A stretch of 64,000 bases of DNA from Dryomyza anilis. Its lineage: Eukaryota; Arthropoda; Insecta; Diptera; Dryomyzidae. The position numbers and the translations under genes were made by a program. This document shows, in pieces, positions 24,001-32,227 of the stretch. The notes beneath the pieces were generated by a model, which was given only the letters and a program-made list of their open reading frames with translations, was not told where the DNA came from and did no database searches. The stretch is taken from assembly GCA_951804985.1 (NCBI GenBank), contig OX638132.1, forward strand, positions 16,535,529 to 16,599,528, read 5' to 3'. Position 1 is the stretch's first letter; each line of letters opens with the position of its first letter.

Positions 24001-25435
24001 CATTTATTTTGTGTGTTGAATTGGTTTTGAGTGCAGTAATAGATCAAAATCGTTTAATTTTAATAAATTTCTTTTATTTTTAGTTTAAAAAATGTTTCTT
24101 TTATTTTTAATTTTGTTACCTCAGTGTAGATCTATGTATGGCAGCATCGAATAAATATATAAAAGTACATTGCCTATAAATTTAAAGATTTTTATTAGTT
24201 GTTCGCGATATCTAGAAAGTGTTTCAAAACTAATGGTAATTTCCGATTTTTATAAAACATTTTCGTTTTCAGTTTAAAAATTGAAGAGTTCAAACTGGAT
24301 ATCGGTTTCGGTTAGCATTTCATGCGTTACTTTTTAGTATTTCTGAGTTCCATCGTATCGGAAATCAGAATCTACGCAACAAATACGAATATTTAGCTAT
24401 GCTTTGATCCGTGCGGAACGTAACTTTGAAATCAATTTTTTTTATGTCAAATTTTAGATGTTCAAATTTTCTTTCCGCACGTATTCTGAGTTTCCGAATT
24501 TCAAATCTTAGAACATATTTTAAATGAATTTAAATGAAAATTCCCGCTGCGACTCAAAATTGGGGTGACAAATAAAACAGTGACAAAAATTCGTCAAGAA
24601 TGCGTTTATTTTAACGGTTTCTTGTGTTAATTTGTTTATAATTAAATTAAATTTATAATTTATAATGTTTATAATTAAATTATATAAATATCATATTCTG
24701 ATTTTATGTTCCATTAATTTTATTTGCTACATAGTACAATTGACATATTTTACAGTTAATTTGTAGTTTTTAGTTGTGTTGCGTAACTCATTCGTTTTCA
24801 TTTTCGCTCGCAGCAAAGAGCCTCCTAATTGTGTTAAATATTGGTAAACGTTTTTCGGTTTCACTCTATCTCTCTCCGTAGTAGTCCATGCACTCGTTCT
24901 CACTATCTCTCGCTCTATCTCTTGTCATTTTTGCTGTATAATTTGTCTCACTCTCCTAAATACTGTTATTACCCCAATTGAATTCAATGTTTTTGTTGAT
25001 TATTTACGAAATAAATAAGGAAAAACCTATAAATTTTGTTAATTTTTATAATAATTGTAAAACTATAGTATTCAAATTTAAAACCTAGAAAGAAAAAAAA
25101 ATACACTAAACCTAAATTAGCCAAAAGAACCGTAGTTGAATTAATATTTGAAACCATGTTGCATGTGTGTTGCACGCATTTTATAACACTGCTTTAAAAC
25201 GTATTTCTCTCTCTTTCTTTTTCTTATTTTTGCGCATGCGCAGCAGGGAATGCCGGTGATGGGAGCGCCTATGATGGGTCAAGCCCCTTTGACTGGCGTA
25301 CCGCCGACGATGGCGGCGCAGCCGATGCACAGTAGTCCGGTGGCGTCGATGTCGATGAGTCAAGCAGCGCAGCAGCAACAGCACCATAATGGTGGCAATA
25401 AAAATGAGCCACTCGATCCATTTGGCGCGTTATAA
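882..25435 (+). CDS. lap: lap, AP180/CALM clathrin assembly adaptor (3' part, 12 exons)
   Basis: Endocytic adaptor that binds PtdIns(4,5)P2 through an N-terminal ANTH domain and recruits clathrin and AP-2 through an unstructured tail. It acts at the plasma membrane and in synaptic vesicle recycling. Exons: 882-984, 1950-2071, 2134-2327, 2404-2540, 2969-3131, 3189-3468, 3670-3762, 6542-6778, 10331-10601, 13462-13561, 19375-19464, 25244-25435. The phases join without a break into 659 codons plus stop. Visible residues 1 to about 170 are late ANTH helices ([24 protein letters not shown]). The tail has NPF motifs ([22 protein letters not shown]), DLF/DLL boxes, the family block [14 protein letters not shown] and a C-terminal DPFGAL. 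The start codon and first ANTH exons lie upstream of the window. Introns reach about 5.8 kb. Family assignment is from recognised motifs; the exon joins are inferred from splice sites and phase. Confidence 0.93.
1950..2071 (+). CDS. lap: lap exon, ANTH domain segment
   Basis: Acceptor CATTTGCAG, donor GTATGC. It encodes [20 protein letters not shown] and on to [12 protein letters not shown] helices in the region after the lipid-binding face. Phase continues from the exon ending at 984. Confidence 0.93.
2134..2327 (+). CDS. lap: lap exon, ANTH domain segment
   Basis: Acceptor CATTTGCAG, donor GTCAGT. It encodes [20 protein letters not shown] and on to VGEFLKVAE, the helices that bring the ANTH domain to a close. 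It ends in phase 0. Confidence 0.93.
2404..2540 (+). CDS. lap: lap exon, end of ANTH and start of tail
   Basis: Acceptor TTTGGCAG, donor GTATTA. It encodes [20 protein letters not shown] and a short helix [14 protein letters not shown]. The 76-bp upstream intron is the shortest in the gene apart from a few others of similar size. Confidence 0.92.
2969..3131 (+). CDS. lap: lap exon, Ser/Ala-rich linker
   Basis: Encodes Ser/Thr/Ala-rich linker and the acidic block [20 protein letters not shown]. Two in-frame acceptors lie three bases apart (GAG at 2963-2965 and TAG at 2966-2968). The TAG site is the better match and sets the start given here; the other adds one Ser. Donor GTAAGC. Confidence 0.85.
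3189..3468 (+). CDS. lap: lap exon with NPF and DLF/DLL motifs
   Basis: Acceptor GTTTTAG, donor GTAGCA. It encodes a Pro/Ala-rich stretch with [34 protein letters not shown] binds EH domains and DLF/DLL boxes bind clathrin or the AP-2 appendage, as known for AP180/CALM tails. Confidence 0.92.
3670..3762 (+). CDS. lap: lap exon, tail segment
   Basis: Acceptor CGAATAG, donor GTAAGT. Encodes [19 protein letters not shown] and [11 protein letters not shown], low-complexity tail. Likely able to be skipped only with a frame change, since its 93 bases are a multiple of three but it carries split codons at both ends. Confidence 0.85.
4140..4890 (+). repeat. degenerate tandem repeat, unit about 105-140 bp, in lap intron
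   Basis: Six copies of a block starting CAAGTTGTTGCATAAAAG and passing through CATTTTATTAAAATCT and a TGTTACAAAATAA-like box. Copies start near 4148, 4268, 4372, 4496, 4638 and 4752. Spacing varies by small indels. I saw no copy elsewhere in the window, so it appears to be a local expansion. Confidence 0.8.
4891..6541 (+). other. lap intron remainder
   Basis: Apart from the small element at 6091-6207 I see only AT-rich intron and a T-rich run before the acceptor at 6541. Short open frames here have no coding character. Confidence 0.45.
6091..6207. mobile_element. 117-bp MITE with about 30-bp terminal inverted repeats
   Basis: Left end GGCGCATAATCATAGACAAT mirrors right end ATTGTCTATTATTATGGGCC. 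The interior is also partly palindromic (CTTTTTGACA and TGTCAAAAAG). Flanked by ATC on both sides, a possible 3-bp target duplication. Family not recognised. Confidence 0.65.
6542..6778 (+). CDS. lap: lap exon with LPNPFFDS
   Basis: Acceptor TTTCACAG, donor GTGAAA. Encodes [10 protein letters not shown], then [12 protein letters not shown] (an EH-binding NPF) and a run ending MSIPPPG. It follows a 2.8-kb intron. Reading continues past the donor without a stop for about 330 bases, but that sequence is low-quality intron. Confidence 0.9.
7200..8460 (+). repeat. degenerate tandem array, basic unit about 140-160 bp, in lap intron
   Basis: Repeated boxes CTCTATCGCTTTGATT(T)CAC then TAAAAGTGAT, each followed by AATTTTGTTG, a TACAAAATAATTA-like box and a GTTTGCAGCAAA-like box. 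Occurrences near 7362, 7495, 7633, 7832, 7978, 8126 and 8303. Some alternate units resemble each other more (ACTAAACGTTAAAT at about 7499 and 7984), suggesting a higher-order repeat. Confidence 0.75.
8684..8895 (-). mobile_element. truncated copy of the palindromic mariner-derived MITE
   Basis: Has the outer end GGGTTTTTCAATAAC, the inner end AAGGGTTTTTCAACAGGGAC, the arm through GATGGAAAGATATACGAA and the central spacer, which is inverted relative to the 16510 copy. It breaks off at TCGTTGTTGG, so the other arm is missing. Confidence 0.8.
8896..10330 (+). other. lap intron remainder, with a His/Gln-rich open frame
   Basis: Mostly AT-rich. A CAA/CAC-rich open frame at 10060-10290 lies just upstream of the Gln-rich exon. 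It has no acceptor and donor that fit the phase, so I treat it as intronic low complexity. Confidence 0.4.
10331..10601 (+). CDS. lap: lap exon, FDALGD box, polyglutamine and GDLDSSL block
   Basis: Acceptor CATAAAG (weak pyrimidine tract), donor GTGAGT. It encodes [15 protein letters not shown], then a Gln/His run of about 22 residues from CAG/CAA repeats, then [19 protein letters not shown], the most conserved tail block of CALM/AP180. The Gln run is probably length-variable between strains. Confidence 0.9.
10830..12885 (+). repeat. 2-kb array of short ACAATTCTTCCCCGGA-like units with a higher-order period
   Basis: Dozens of degenerate units of about 15-20 bp built on ACAATTCTTCCC(CGA)GA. 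A larger period is marked by GACAGTTCTTCCAAGTGACA-like boxes near 11222, 11599, 11962, 12372, 12660 and 12832, so the main spacing is about 360-410 bp, then shorter. Other markers recur within each big unit (CTACACCAACAGTTCTTTCA, TTCTCCGGACCTTCG). It lies entirely in the intron between exons ending 10601 and starting 13462. Open frames on either strand here are by-products. Confidence 0.8.
13462..13561 (+). CDS. lap: lap exon, PVQWNSP/NWTPQP segment
   Basis: Acceptor TTCATAG, donor GTGAGT. Encodes [20 protein letters not shown] and TGAGYRPM. It corresponds to the paired Trp boxes (NWSQP and NWQP in vertebrate CALM). Confidence 0.92.
13900..14515. repeat. AGTTTAAAC-rich element remnant
   Basis: Contains GGCCAGTTTTTCAGTGCAAG at about 14262 and several AAGTTTAAACT boxes, and ends with GGGAACTGAAAAACTG near 14470. 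The same ends and boxes recur at 37430-38166, so both belong to one family. Confidence 0.55.
15337..16245. mobile_element. 909-bp non-autonomous Tc1-like element with long inverted repeats
   Basis: Begins CAGTGGTGGCCACACAATTA and ends with the inverted CTAATAGTGTGGCCACCACTG, flanked by TA on both sides (15335-15336 and 16246-16247). Inversion similarity extends roughly 170-200 bp inward (GGTAATTTTGGTTTTAGGTT near 15424 against its complement near 16135). CAGTG ends and a TA target fit Tc1/mariner. No transposase frame remains. Confidence 0.85.
16510..16811 (+). mobile_element. complete palindromic MITE carrying mariner-type transposase N-terminal codons
   Basis: Ends AAGGGTTTTTCAATAAGAGC and inverted TTGAAAAACCCTT, flanked by TA duplications. 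Two arms of about 130 bp are inverted copies of each other around a spacer of about 50 bp. From ATG at 16622 the left arm plus spacer reads [20 protein letters not shown], the start of a mariner/Tc1-type transposase, and then runs into the inverted right arm. Other copies: 8684, 19854, 23663, 26912 and 31084. Confidence 0.88.
17040..17500 (+). mobile_element. degraded CACCCAG-type MITE that hosts a SINE
   Basis: Flanking the SINE are TTAATGGTATTT and AAAATTATCCTATTG on the left and TTGACTAATTTTAATAG on the right. In the intact copy at 17555-17776 these sit next to each other (CCTATTGACTAATTTTAATG), so the SINE interrupts a copy of that element. Confidence 0.55.
17112..17426 (+). mobile_element. 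tRNA-derived SINE with ATT tail
   Basis: Head GCCGCGGTAGCTCAGTGGTT has an A box (TAGCTCAGTGG) and a B box (GGTTCAAGCC at about 17164), the split RNA polymerase III promoter. A tRNA-unrelated body follows to GGACTGTAGCGCCAAA, then an (ATT)n tail from about 17406. A TATTG-like target duplication borders it. Related fragments lie at 47325-47380 and 57165-57235, both on the minus strand. The cloverleaf is not intact, so it is not a functional tRNA gene. Confidence 0.85.
17555..17776. mobile_element. 222-bp MITE, CACCCAGAAAAA ends
   Basis: Starts CACCCAGAAAAAGATACT and ends TTTTTTTCTGGGTGT, terminal inverted repeats of about 13 bp. The interior has boxes such as CCGATTAAAATAATAATTTA (complement). 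Other copies: 28851-29047, 29150-29345 and 32010-32227. No coding capacity. Family not recognised. Confidence 0.8.
17794..18558 (+). mobile_element. DINE-1/mini-me-like repeat, subfamily A
   Basis: Starts TATACCCTACACTAAGAGTG, holds a (GTCY)n tract at 17926-18015 and ends CCCAACTGGTT. Related copies: 42871-43612 and 57911-58627 (both minus) and fragments at 33190-33322, 36819-36880 and 61130-61472. A GTCY core in a dispersed non-coding element is the hallmark of dipteran mini-me and DINE-1 (Helitron-related) repeats. Assignment to that group is inference. Confidence 0.75.
19375..19464 (+). CDS. lap: lap exon, late tail
   Basis: Acceptor CTGTATAG, donor GTAAGC. Encodes [20 protein letters not shown] then [10 protein letters not shown] in phase 0. 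It stands alone in nearly 12 kb of intron and is an exact multiple of three, so it could be skipped without a frame change. Confidence 0.9.
19854..20192 (+). mobile_element. palindromic mariner-derived MITE, double left end
   Basis: TA-flanked. The left side carries two successive ends (AAGGGTTTTTCAATAAGAGC then AAGGGTCTTTCAACAAGGAC); the right side has one. The transposase start MERYTSQQ is followed by a stop in this copy (TGA in place of CGA), so even the remnant frame is broken. Confidence 0.88.
20293..20522. mobile_element. 230-bp MITE, AAGGRTGTGTRCGARTTCGAC ends
   Basis: Left AAGGATGTGTGCGAGTTCGA pairs with right TCGAATTCGTACACACCCT as an inverted repeat that continues into ACTAAATTGC. 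Flanked by TTA/ATA, possibly a TA target. No coding capacity. Confidence 0.75.
21360..21655 (+). repeat. interspersed repeat shared with 52490-52765 (minus)
   Basis: Shares GAGCTGCATCAAAAGACTTT, ACGGTGAAAAATCTCCGTAA and CAGCAGGACACCATCAGA-type boxes with the complement of 52490-52765. Unclassified. Confidence 0.7.
21675..22340 (+). mobile_element. DINE-1/mini-me-like repeat, subfamily B, truncated
   Basis: Starts TATACCCTACACCTATGGGG, has GTCCGTCTTGCTGTC repeats near 21815-21855 and TAACTCTTTCGGAACTAATA. It follows the copy at 48502 until about GATATATTT, then changes to unrelated sequence, so its 3' part is missing. Confidence 0.75.
22935..23496. mobile_element. about 560-bp inverted-repeat element rich in TTCGTA/TACGAA
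   Basis: Left TACACTCCAAATAA pairs with right TTATTTAGAGTGTA. The interior repeats short CACGAAAAT, ATTCGTG and TACGAA words on both strands. No coding capacity seen. Confidence 0.6.
23663..24005 (+). mobile_element. palindromic mariner-derived MITE, damaged right end
   Basis: Same arms and spacer as 16510, with a double left end. The right terminus has decayed to GTTAAAAAAAACATTT. Several substitutions in the transposase start ([12 protein letters not shown]). Confidence 0.82.
24006..25243 (+). other. last lap intron, 3' portion
   Basis: Ordinary AT-rich intron. A pyrimidine-rich stretch at 24860-24960 and CTCTCTCTTTC before the acceptor. No element recognised. Confidence 0.45.
25244..25435 (+). 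CDS. lap: lap last coding exon, ends DPFGAL
   Basis: Encodes [20 protein letters not shown], a Met/Gln-rich stretch and the C-terminus [12 protein letters not shown] is an AP-2 alpha-appendage motif. The acceptor is a tandem CAGCAG at 25241-25246, so a leading Gln may be included or dropped. Stop TAA at 25433-25435. Confidence 0.92.
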   Translation, partial: QGMPVMGAPMMGQAPLTGVPPTMAAQPMHSSPVASMSMSQAAQQQQHHNGGNKNEPLDPFGAL

Positions 25436-25960
25436 ATATGTGACAACAACTACTAACGTCTGCAAGCTAAACCGTTGCATAAACCACAAAAAATTCAACA
25501 ATTATTAAAAACAAAGTTAATAATTAAAACAAAATAATAAAAAAAACCACACAAAAAAATCAGTTAAATTTTAATTATAATCTGTATTATTATTGATTAT
25601 AACTTATTGCAATTATTATTATTATTATTACTAAATGCAAAACGTATAAATACAAAACTTAAAATAATATATTGCGTAAAAAGAAATGATGAAAAAAATG
25701 GTATAAAAAAAAATTATATAAGAAAGTTATTATTATATATTATATATAAAAAAAGTATACATATAAATAAAATGATATAAAAAATTTTATTATAATAATG
25801 CTATAAAAAATATATATATTTAAAAAAAAATGTACGCTAAAATACATACACACTATATATATATACATAATTATTTGTAGTAAAATATTATAAAATATAA
25901 CGTCATTGTAGTATTAAAATTTGTATTATTACATTTTTAAATAAAAATGTATTTTCAAAG
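25436..25960 (+). other. lap: lap 3' UTR, approximate
   Basis: Very AT-rich sequence after the stop with several AATAAA hexamers (about 25766 and 25940) that could serve as polyadenylation signals. The true end is not determinable here. Confidence 0.45.
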
Positions 25961-26360
25961 TTTCCAGTTAAATAATGTTAAAACCAATGATTGCATTTGA
26001 AAAACTAAAATTGTTATTTGGCAATTTTTGAAATTAGCTTTCAATTGTCACTAAAATAACAATAATTGTGCTGAAATTATTGATAATATCAAAGTTTTTA
26101 CAATGCACTCTTTTCTAAATTGTATTTGGACAGAGTTTTACTACTGCAACGACGTTATGTTTAAAACTTATTTATATAAAAATTTATTTATATAAAAATA
26201 TATTAATATATGAAAATATAATTTAAACAAAAAGCCTAAATTGTTTAGAGCAAAAAAAAAAAAAAAAATGTTAACATTTTAGGCTTCATTCGTAACATGC
26301 GTAAAAACCAAACAAAGTAACGCTGTATGTGCTATAATTTTGTTGTTCAAATTGTACTAA

Positions 26361-26502
26361 GCGCCTGTGCGAATAATGGCTAATTGTCTAAATTGTAACT
26401 AATATCGTTAGAGCCGTATGATTTTGGTATGCTCTATGTGTTCCTCTGTTTTATCGATATTAGCAAATTGACTAAATATTAGTCTTTATACGCACAGGCC
26501 CT
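26361..26502. mobile_element. about 140-bp MITE, GCGCCTGTGCG ends
   Basis: Left GCGCCTGTGCG pairs with right CGCACAGGCC, and CTAA flanks both sides as a possible target duplication. Inner boxes ACTAATATCG and CGATATTAG also pair. Confidence 0.65.
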
Positions 26503-26911
26503 AAAAACCTATAACAAATTGATTTGCGTTATTTTTTAAGCTACACTCTTGTTACCTATTTCGATGCTTGCAAAAACCACTATATGTTTAACTCCAAAAA
26601 AAGCGTAATTTTTGTGACTGCAGTAAATTGTGCTATTTTTGCCCTATAGATGTGACGTAAAATTGTGCTATAAAAATATTTAAAATAACTGCTTTACTTT
26701 AATTTGTAATAAATTCATTGAAATCATGTTTAGTAGAATGTATTAGATTTGTCACAAGATTGTAAAGTGTTCAAAATTGGTCTTAGTTTAGTCGTCTTTT
26801 AGAAATGTGATTTTTTTTTTAGTGAAAACCTGTTTAAGCAGTTGTCTTTTTTAAGCTGCATGCAGAGCGGTTAAATGTTAAAAATGTACTTGTCTGTGGT
26901 TGCTATATATA

Positions 26912-27240
26912 AAGGGGTTTTTTTAACAGGGACGCTACAAAACTAGAGCGACAGGGACAGCAAACGACGCCATATTTCTTGTCGCTCTTTTGACATTTCT
27001 CTTCAGTAAGGTTTGCCATTTCATGATGGAAAGATATACGAATTCGAATTTCGGTAGTAAATTTTAATAATTTCGACTCGTTGTTGGCTCGTATATCTTT
27101 CAATCATGAAATGGCAAACCTTACTGAAGAGAAATGTCAAAAGAGCGGCAAGAAATATGGCGTCGTTTGCTGTCCCTGTCGCTCTACTTTTGTAGCGTCT
27201 CTGTTGAAAAACCCTTGAAAAAACTTATTGAAAGACCCTT
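26912..27240 (-). mobile_element. palindromic mariner-derived MITE, inverted orientation
   Basis: Spacer orientation is reversed relative to 16510 and the double end is now on the right (AACCCTTGAAAAAACTTATT before AAAGACCCTT), consistent with an inverted insertion of the same form. TA on both sides. On the minus strand it reads [10 protein letters not shown] in one frame and the transposase start in another. Confidence 0.85.
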
Positions 27241-27242
27241 TA

Positions 27243-28850
27243 ATTACGAAATACTATTGTGTACTATACTCTATACCATAATGCAGCACTTATAGAGCAA
27301 ATAAATTATTGCAGACTATAGTTGCTGACTGTAGTTGTTATATTAAAAGAATTCTTACTTTGATTAAGCATTATAATTTAAACATGTTAATAGTAAAAAA
27401 AAAAATTAAAAAGGCGCCACAAAAATAATAGTTCTATAAATTTAATAGTTTTGCAAATTTAGTAAAAAAATGAATAGTTTCATAAATTTAACAGTTTCAT
27501 ATAGTAAACAATTTTAAATGTCGAAAATAATTTGTATATCGTCGTTGTCGAAGTAAAAGTCACCAACTATAATTTAAAAATGGCATTTATTGATTTATAA
27601 AATTTGTATATTTAATTTTGAACGTTCAATATTTGTACCAAATAATAATAAAATGTAAATCTTTCTATTGGTATTAAAACTCAAAAAATGTATCAATTAT
27701 TTTTTATAATAATTACCAACAAATTTGAAATTTTTGATTTATATAAAAACGTATTTGATGACTTTTATTTTTACAACGTCAATATTTTAAATATATCAAT
27801 GCTTTTAAACTATAAAAATAAAATCAAACTGATGTTTATAACGTGATTTTGTTAAAGTGATTTTAATATAAATTTATTTTTTTTTCATTTGCATATCTGT
27901 CTATATCTATTTTTATAAAATATAATTTTTTTCGTTGTGTAATTTTTGAAAATTTATTTAAAATTGTCCATATTGTGTGTGCAGTCGACAACTATGTACG
28001 GCTGTACGTAAAAAAATAAATCATTCCAATTGAAATCATTTTTTTAAAATATATATTTATGTTGTTTAGTAATATGTTTGCATTTGATTTAATATTATTA
28101 TTATTATTATTATTATGTTCATTATTATTATTTGATATAATTTAAAAAACGAATATACAATATTTAAACATTATAATTTAGTAAACATATTTTCATTTTC
28201 TTTATTTTTGTAAATATAATAAAATAAAACTGATTATGTTTAATTATACAATTAAAAACAAACATGTTTTTTGATTTTTCTATTTATATTTTTTGTATAA
28301 ATTATAAAAATTCTAATTTTGTTTTATGTAGCATTTTCGAATTATACACCTCAGAATCTCAGCTGGAAATGAGATCATTAACGAAAAGGGCATGATTGAT
28401 GGCTGAAGGACATTGGAAAATTTGTCAGTAATGAATATGTGTATAACTACGTTATGAAGGACATAAATATGTCATACGTAATATGACATAATATTTGAGC
28501 AAATCCAGAAAACCTTTGACTTTTGTGTTTGACAAACTTCAAAAAATTGGGAGCAGATATTAGCCCTTTTGAATACAATATAAATACGTTCGAGTGCTTT
28601 ATTTTAAACGAAATCGGTCAAAATTAAAGGGTGGTAACGTTTTTTATGTTAAAAATTGCAAAGTTTTTGAGTTAAAACAATATATTTATGGTGTAAGTGG
28701 CCTGAAATAAATTTTATATGTTATAATAGATTAATATATATCAGTTTAATGTTATATAATTTAGTATATATCGAAAATGTTTTTATTTTTTTAGGAAAAT
28801 TGTAATTTTTTGAACATTTAAGGCAAATTCGGAATATTAAAGTGCTCCTG
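27243..28850. other. intergenic, no feature seen
   Basis: AT-rich sequence with an ATT run near 28090. Short words like TTTTACTTC..ACGACG recur near 16340, 26140 and 27540, but I could not define element ends. Confidence 0.4.
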
Positions 28851-29047
28851 CACCCAGAAATAAATACTATATAAAAAATAGTCAATAGGATAAATTATTA
28901 TTTTAATCGGAAAATACCATTAAATACTAGAAAATACCATGACATTGCCATTGAATTTATATGAATTTATTTTTCGTATACTATTAAATCAAAAATTATC
29001 CTATTGACCAATTTTAATGGGATTTGAGGGATTTTTTTTCTGGGTGT
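28851..29047. mobile_element. CACCCAG-type MITE
   Basis: Starts CACCCAGAAATAAATACT and ends TTTTTTCTGGGTGT. Lacks about 25 bp present near the left end of the 17555 copy. Same orientation as that copy. Confidence 0.8.
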
Positions 29048-29149
29048 ATAATTTTGATAGTAGGAGCACATTAAAGTGACATATCTTAAAATAATTGCTA
29101 TTACATTATGTTGTCATAAAAAAATCAAACCGTGCCTCACGTTGATTCC

Positions 29150-29345
29150 TCAAATTCCCTCAAATCCCATTAAAATTGGTCAATGGTACAATTATTGATT
29201 TAATAGTATAGAAAAAATAAATCTTTTCATATAAACTCAATGGTATTTTCTAGTATTTAATGGTATTTTCCGATTAAAATAATAATTTATCCTATATTTT
29301 TAATAGTAAAAAACTATTATTTATATAGAATTTTTTTCTGGGTGT
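29150..29345. mobile_element. CACCCAG-type MITE, inverted, left end lost
   Basis: Begins at ATTCCCTCAAATCCCATTAA without its terminal repeat and ends TTTTTTTCTGGGTGT. It forms an inverted pair with the copy ending at 29047. Confidence 0.72.
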
Positions 29346-30034
29346 AGCTCCACCTCTATCCAAATTTCATTTGGCATATGGCACACATATATTTTTGTTT
29401 CTACTCAGGTATTAACTTGCGATTATGTTAAAATTATAGCGATATCTTGTAAGCCGCAGAATGACTCAAAACGTGGGTATTTTTAATGTGGTTCCGAAAG
29501 TGGTTCAGAAACGTTTTTCATCGGCCAAAACTCTGCATCTCTTGATGTAGTCAATATTTTTGAATGCGTTTTTTTTGTTAGATTAATTTATCGGCCTATT
29601 AGATTCCGCTGTATAATGAACCAAAGTTAAATTTTTTTTTTGTTCTTTTCCAATTTTAGTATATACAACAAAATTTTCTTTTGTTGCAATAAGTTTTTTT
29701 TTTTGTTAATATATTGCATGATTGATAATATTAGATACTCAACAACCATGAACGCCGTGTTCATATATGCGAAACATTTGATGTTATCACAACGTCATCA
29801 CACAAAGATCACTGATGAGGATACTTGGCTGTATACGAAACGGTCCGTATGATCTTTTCCTGTGTTATGTTTTCATTCATTTTTTTTGTTTTGAACCTCT
29901 GAAAATTTTTAAAATGTGAAAATTTTCGAATTGATATTGCACTCAGGTTACATTTTTTTAAATACTGGATCTTGTATATACATTTTTCAAAAAGAAAAGA
30001 TTGTCATACTTTTTTTATTTTAGATGCTACACAC

Positions 30035-30897
30035 AAAAAAATATTAGCTTGGCGTTCAGTTGTTTCATCGAATATTCATTTGCATCTACCAAATGTAGTC
30101 AGCTTCAACTGAAATTCATTTATGGTAAACAATAGTATGAAGCGTAACCAACTATTAGTTGAAGCAACTGCAACATTGATTGGCGAAACAAACTTTTTAT
30201 CAATTGTCAACTTTTTTATTTCCATTGCTACGGCAACTAAATTCAAAATGAGACATAACCAATATTTAGTTGACTTAACAGATAGTTATATAACAAGTTG
30301 TAGCAACCAATATTTATTTGATTCAACTGCGAAATCAGTTGTCTTGTATAAAAGCAATACCAAAGCAGGACAACATCAGTCGCACACGCTTCAGATTGTG
30401 CACTCTTGGCGCGTGGCGCGTGCCACGTGTAAAACAAAATTTGGAATTGTTTTAAGACTTGTTCGTGATTACTGTTCAGTTTTTTCATGCCCAAATAAAC
30501 TTTCTTGAACAAAAGACGTACTATTCTACAGAATACTTGCTATTGTGTTTCTATATGTTGTATTTATATATGCAGCTCTAGCGCTCCAACGTGTTTCAAA
30601 CACGAAGTTAGCAGCACAACGAGTCGTCGGCAATTTCCGATCTCGGGAACGCTGTTGTGATGCTGACTTCGTGTTTGCAACACGTTGAAGCGCTAGGGCT
30701 AGGTAAAATGGCCGATTTCTTATAATTAAATTGGCTCCCACAACTAAACAAATTGGATGTGTCAATTGTATTTATTAGTTGTATGAACTGATACGTGGTG
30801 TTGCAACAACTGAATCAGTCGAATGTTGATAGAACTAATTAAATCGGTGGGCAAAAAAAGACGGTTGCCCCAACTGATTCGTTCTTTGGGTGTATGG
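30035..30897. mobile_element. CAACTGA-rich element with an internal palindrome
   Basis: Bounded by ACACACAAAAAAATATTAG and an inverted TTCTTTGGGTGT, and full of CAACTGA/TCAGTTG words. At about 30578-30695 it holds AGCGCTCCAACGTGTTTCAA facing TTGCAACACGTTGAAGCGCT. Open frames at 30122-30508 (+) and 30243-30512 (-) overlap each other and resemble no family I know. Confidence 0.5.
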
Positions 30898-31083
30898 AAG
30901 ATATAAGAAAAGTCTATTTTTTTTTTCAAAATTTCGATTTTGAACGTTCATAACTTCTGCCAATTAAAAGCAGTTAAGCCAAAATTTACTTCAAGTTATA
31001 GCTGAATGAATGTCCTTTCAGCCACTTTTACCAGCCACTCTTACTCCCAGGATGTTCCGACCTGGGCCGCCAGAGGCGTTATA

Positions 31084-31403
31084 AAGGGTTTTTCAAATGG
31101 GACGCTACAAAAGTAGAACGACAGGGACAGCAAACGACGCCATATTTCTTGCCGCTTTTTTGACATTTCTCTTCAGTAAGGTTTGCCATTTCATGATGGA
31201 AAGATATACGAATTCGAATTTCGGTAGTAAATTTTAAATTTCGACTCGTTGTTGGCTCGAATATCTTTCCATCATGAAATGGCAAACCTAATAAGAGCGG
31301 CAAGAAATATGGCGTCGTTTGCTGACCCTGTCGCTCTACTTTGTAGCGTCCCTGTTGAAAAACCCTTAAAAAACTTTTGTAGCGCTCTTATTGAAAAACC
31401 CTT
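31084..31403 (-). mobile_element. palindromic mariner-derived MITE, inverted orientation
   Basis: TA-flanked. Ends AAGGGTTTTTCAAATGGGAC and, on the right, the double end AACCCTTAAAAAACTTTTGT then TTGAAAAACCCTT. A deletion of about 20 bp removes part of the right arm near 31290. Confidence 0.85.
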
Positions 31404-32009
31404 TAGCTAAATTTACTCAAAATTTTTAAATTTGAACGTTATCCATCAAAAACCTTTAAACATTTATACGTTGAAATTGATTTAAACTTATAGCAAAATA
31501 AGTAACCTTTAATAACATATCCACTTTTACTACCAAATAGTGCGGACCCTGAGAGATATAGGCGAAATAGCTGAATTAAGTAGAAATTGTTGACTTTGAA
31601 CGTTCATAATTCAAAATCATTAAATTTTTTAAGATGAAATTTATTTTAACTTGTAGCTGAATGCCCTCTTAGCCGACTTCAATTTTTTTTAAATTGTTCC
31701 AAACTAATAGCGCTTTAAAGTTTTCGGGATTTGCTCATATATTTATATTTTCATATTAACTTTAAAATAATTTAATTGAATTAAATAGATTAACTGATTA
31801 AACAATAGTGTAAAGTATTGAAAATTTTTAATACTAAAAATTATTGAAATAATTATAAAAAAAAAACTGTAAATTTTATGGTATTTGTATTTTATGACAA
31901 ATTTGTAGGTTCTTGTTTTTTATTAAATACCGCTTTTTATTATGATTTTCGATTATTTTCTATTTCAAAATTATATGCATAATATATAAGGATCCTGTAA
32001 TGTACGCAT

Positions 32010-32227
32010 TACCCAGAAAAATTCCCTCAAATCCCATTAAAATTGGTCAATGGGACAATTATTGATTTAATAGTATACAAAAAATAAATCTTTTCTTATA
32101 AAATCAATGGCAATGTCATGGTATTTTCTAGTATTTAATGGTATTTTCCGATTAAAATAACAATTTATCCTATTGACTATTTTTAATAGTAAAAACTATT
32201 ATTTATATAGTATTTTTTTCTGGGTGT
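32010..32227. mobile_element. CACCCAG-type MITE, inverted
   Basis: Starts ACCCAGAAAAATTCCCTCAA and ends AGTATTTTTTTCTGGGTGT. Nearly full length. Confidence 0.8.

Noticed and set aside
23642..24083. Overlapping frames resembling a transposase gene
   Set aside because: Only about 20 transposase-like codons are present; the rest is the inverted arm of the MITE. No catalytic DDE region.
30122..30508. 128-codon frame as a gene
   Set aside because: Overlaps an equally long minus-strand frame within a mobile element, has no splice or family support, and its composition follows the CAACTGA repeats.
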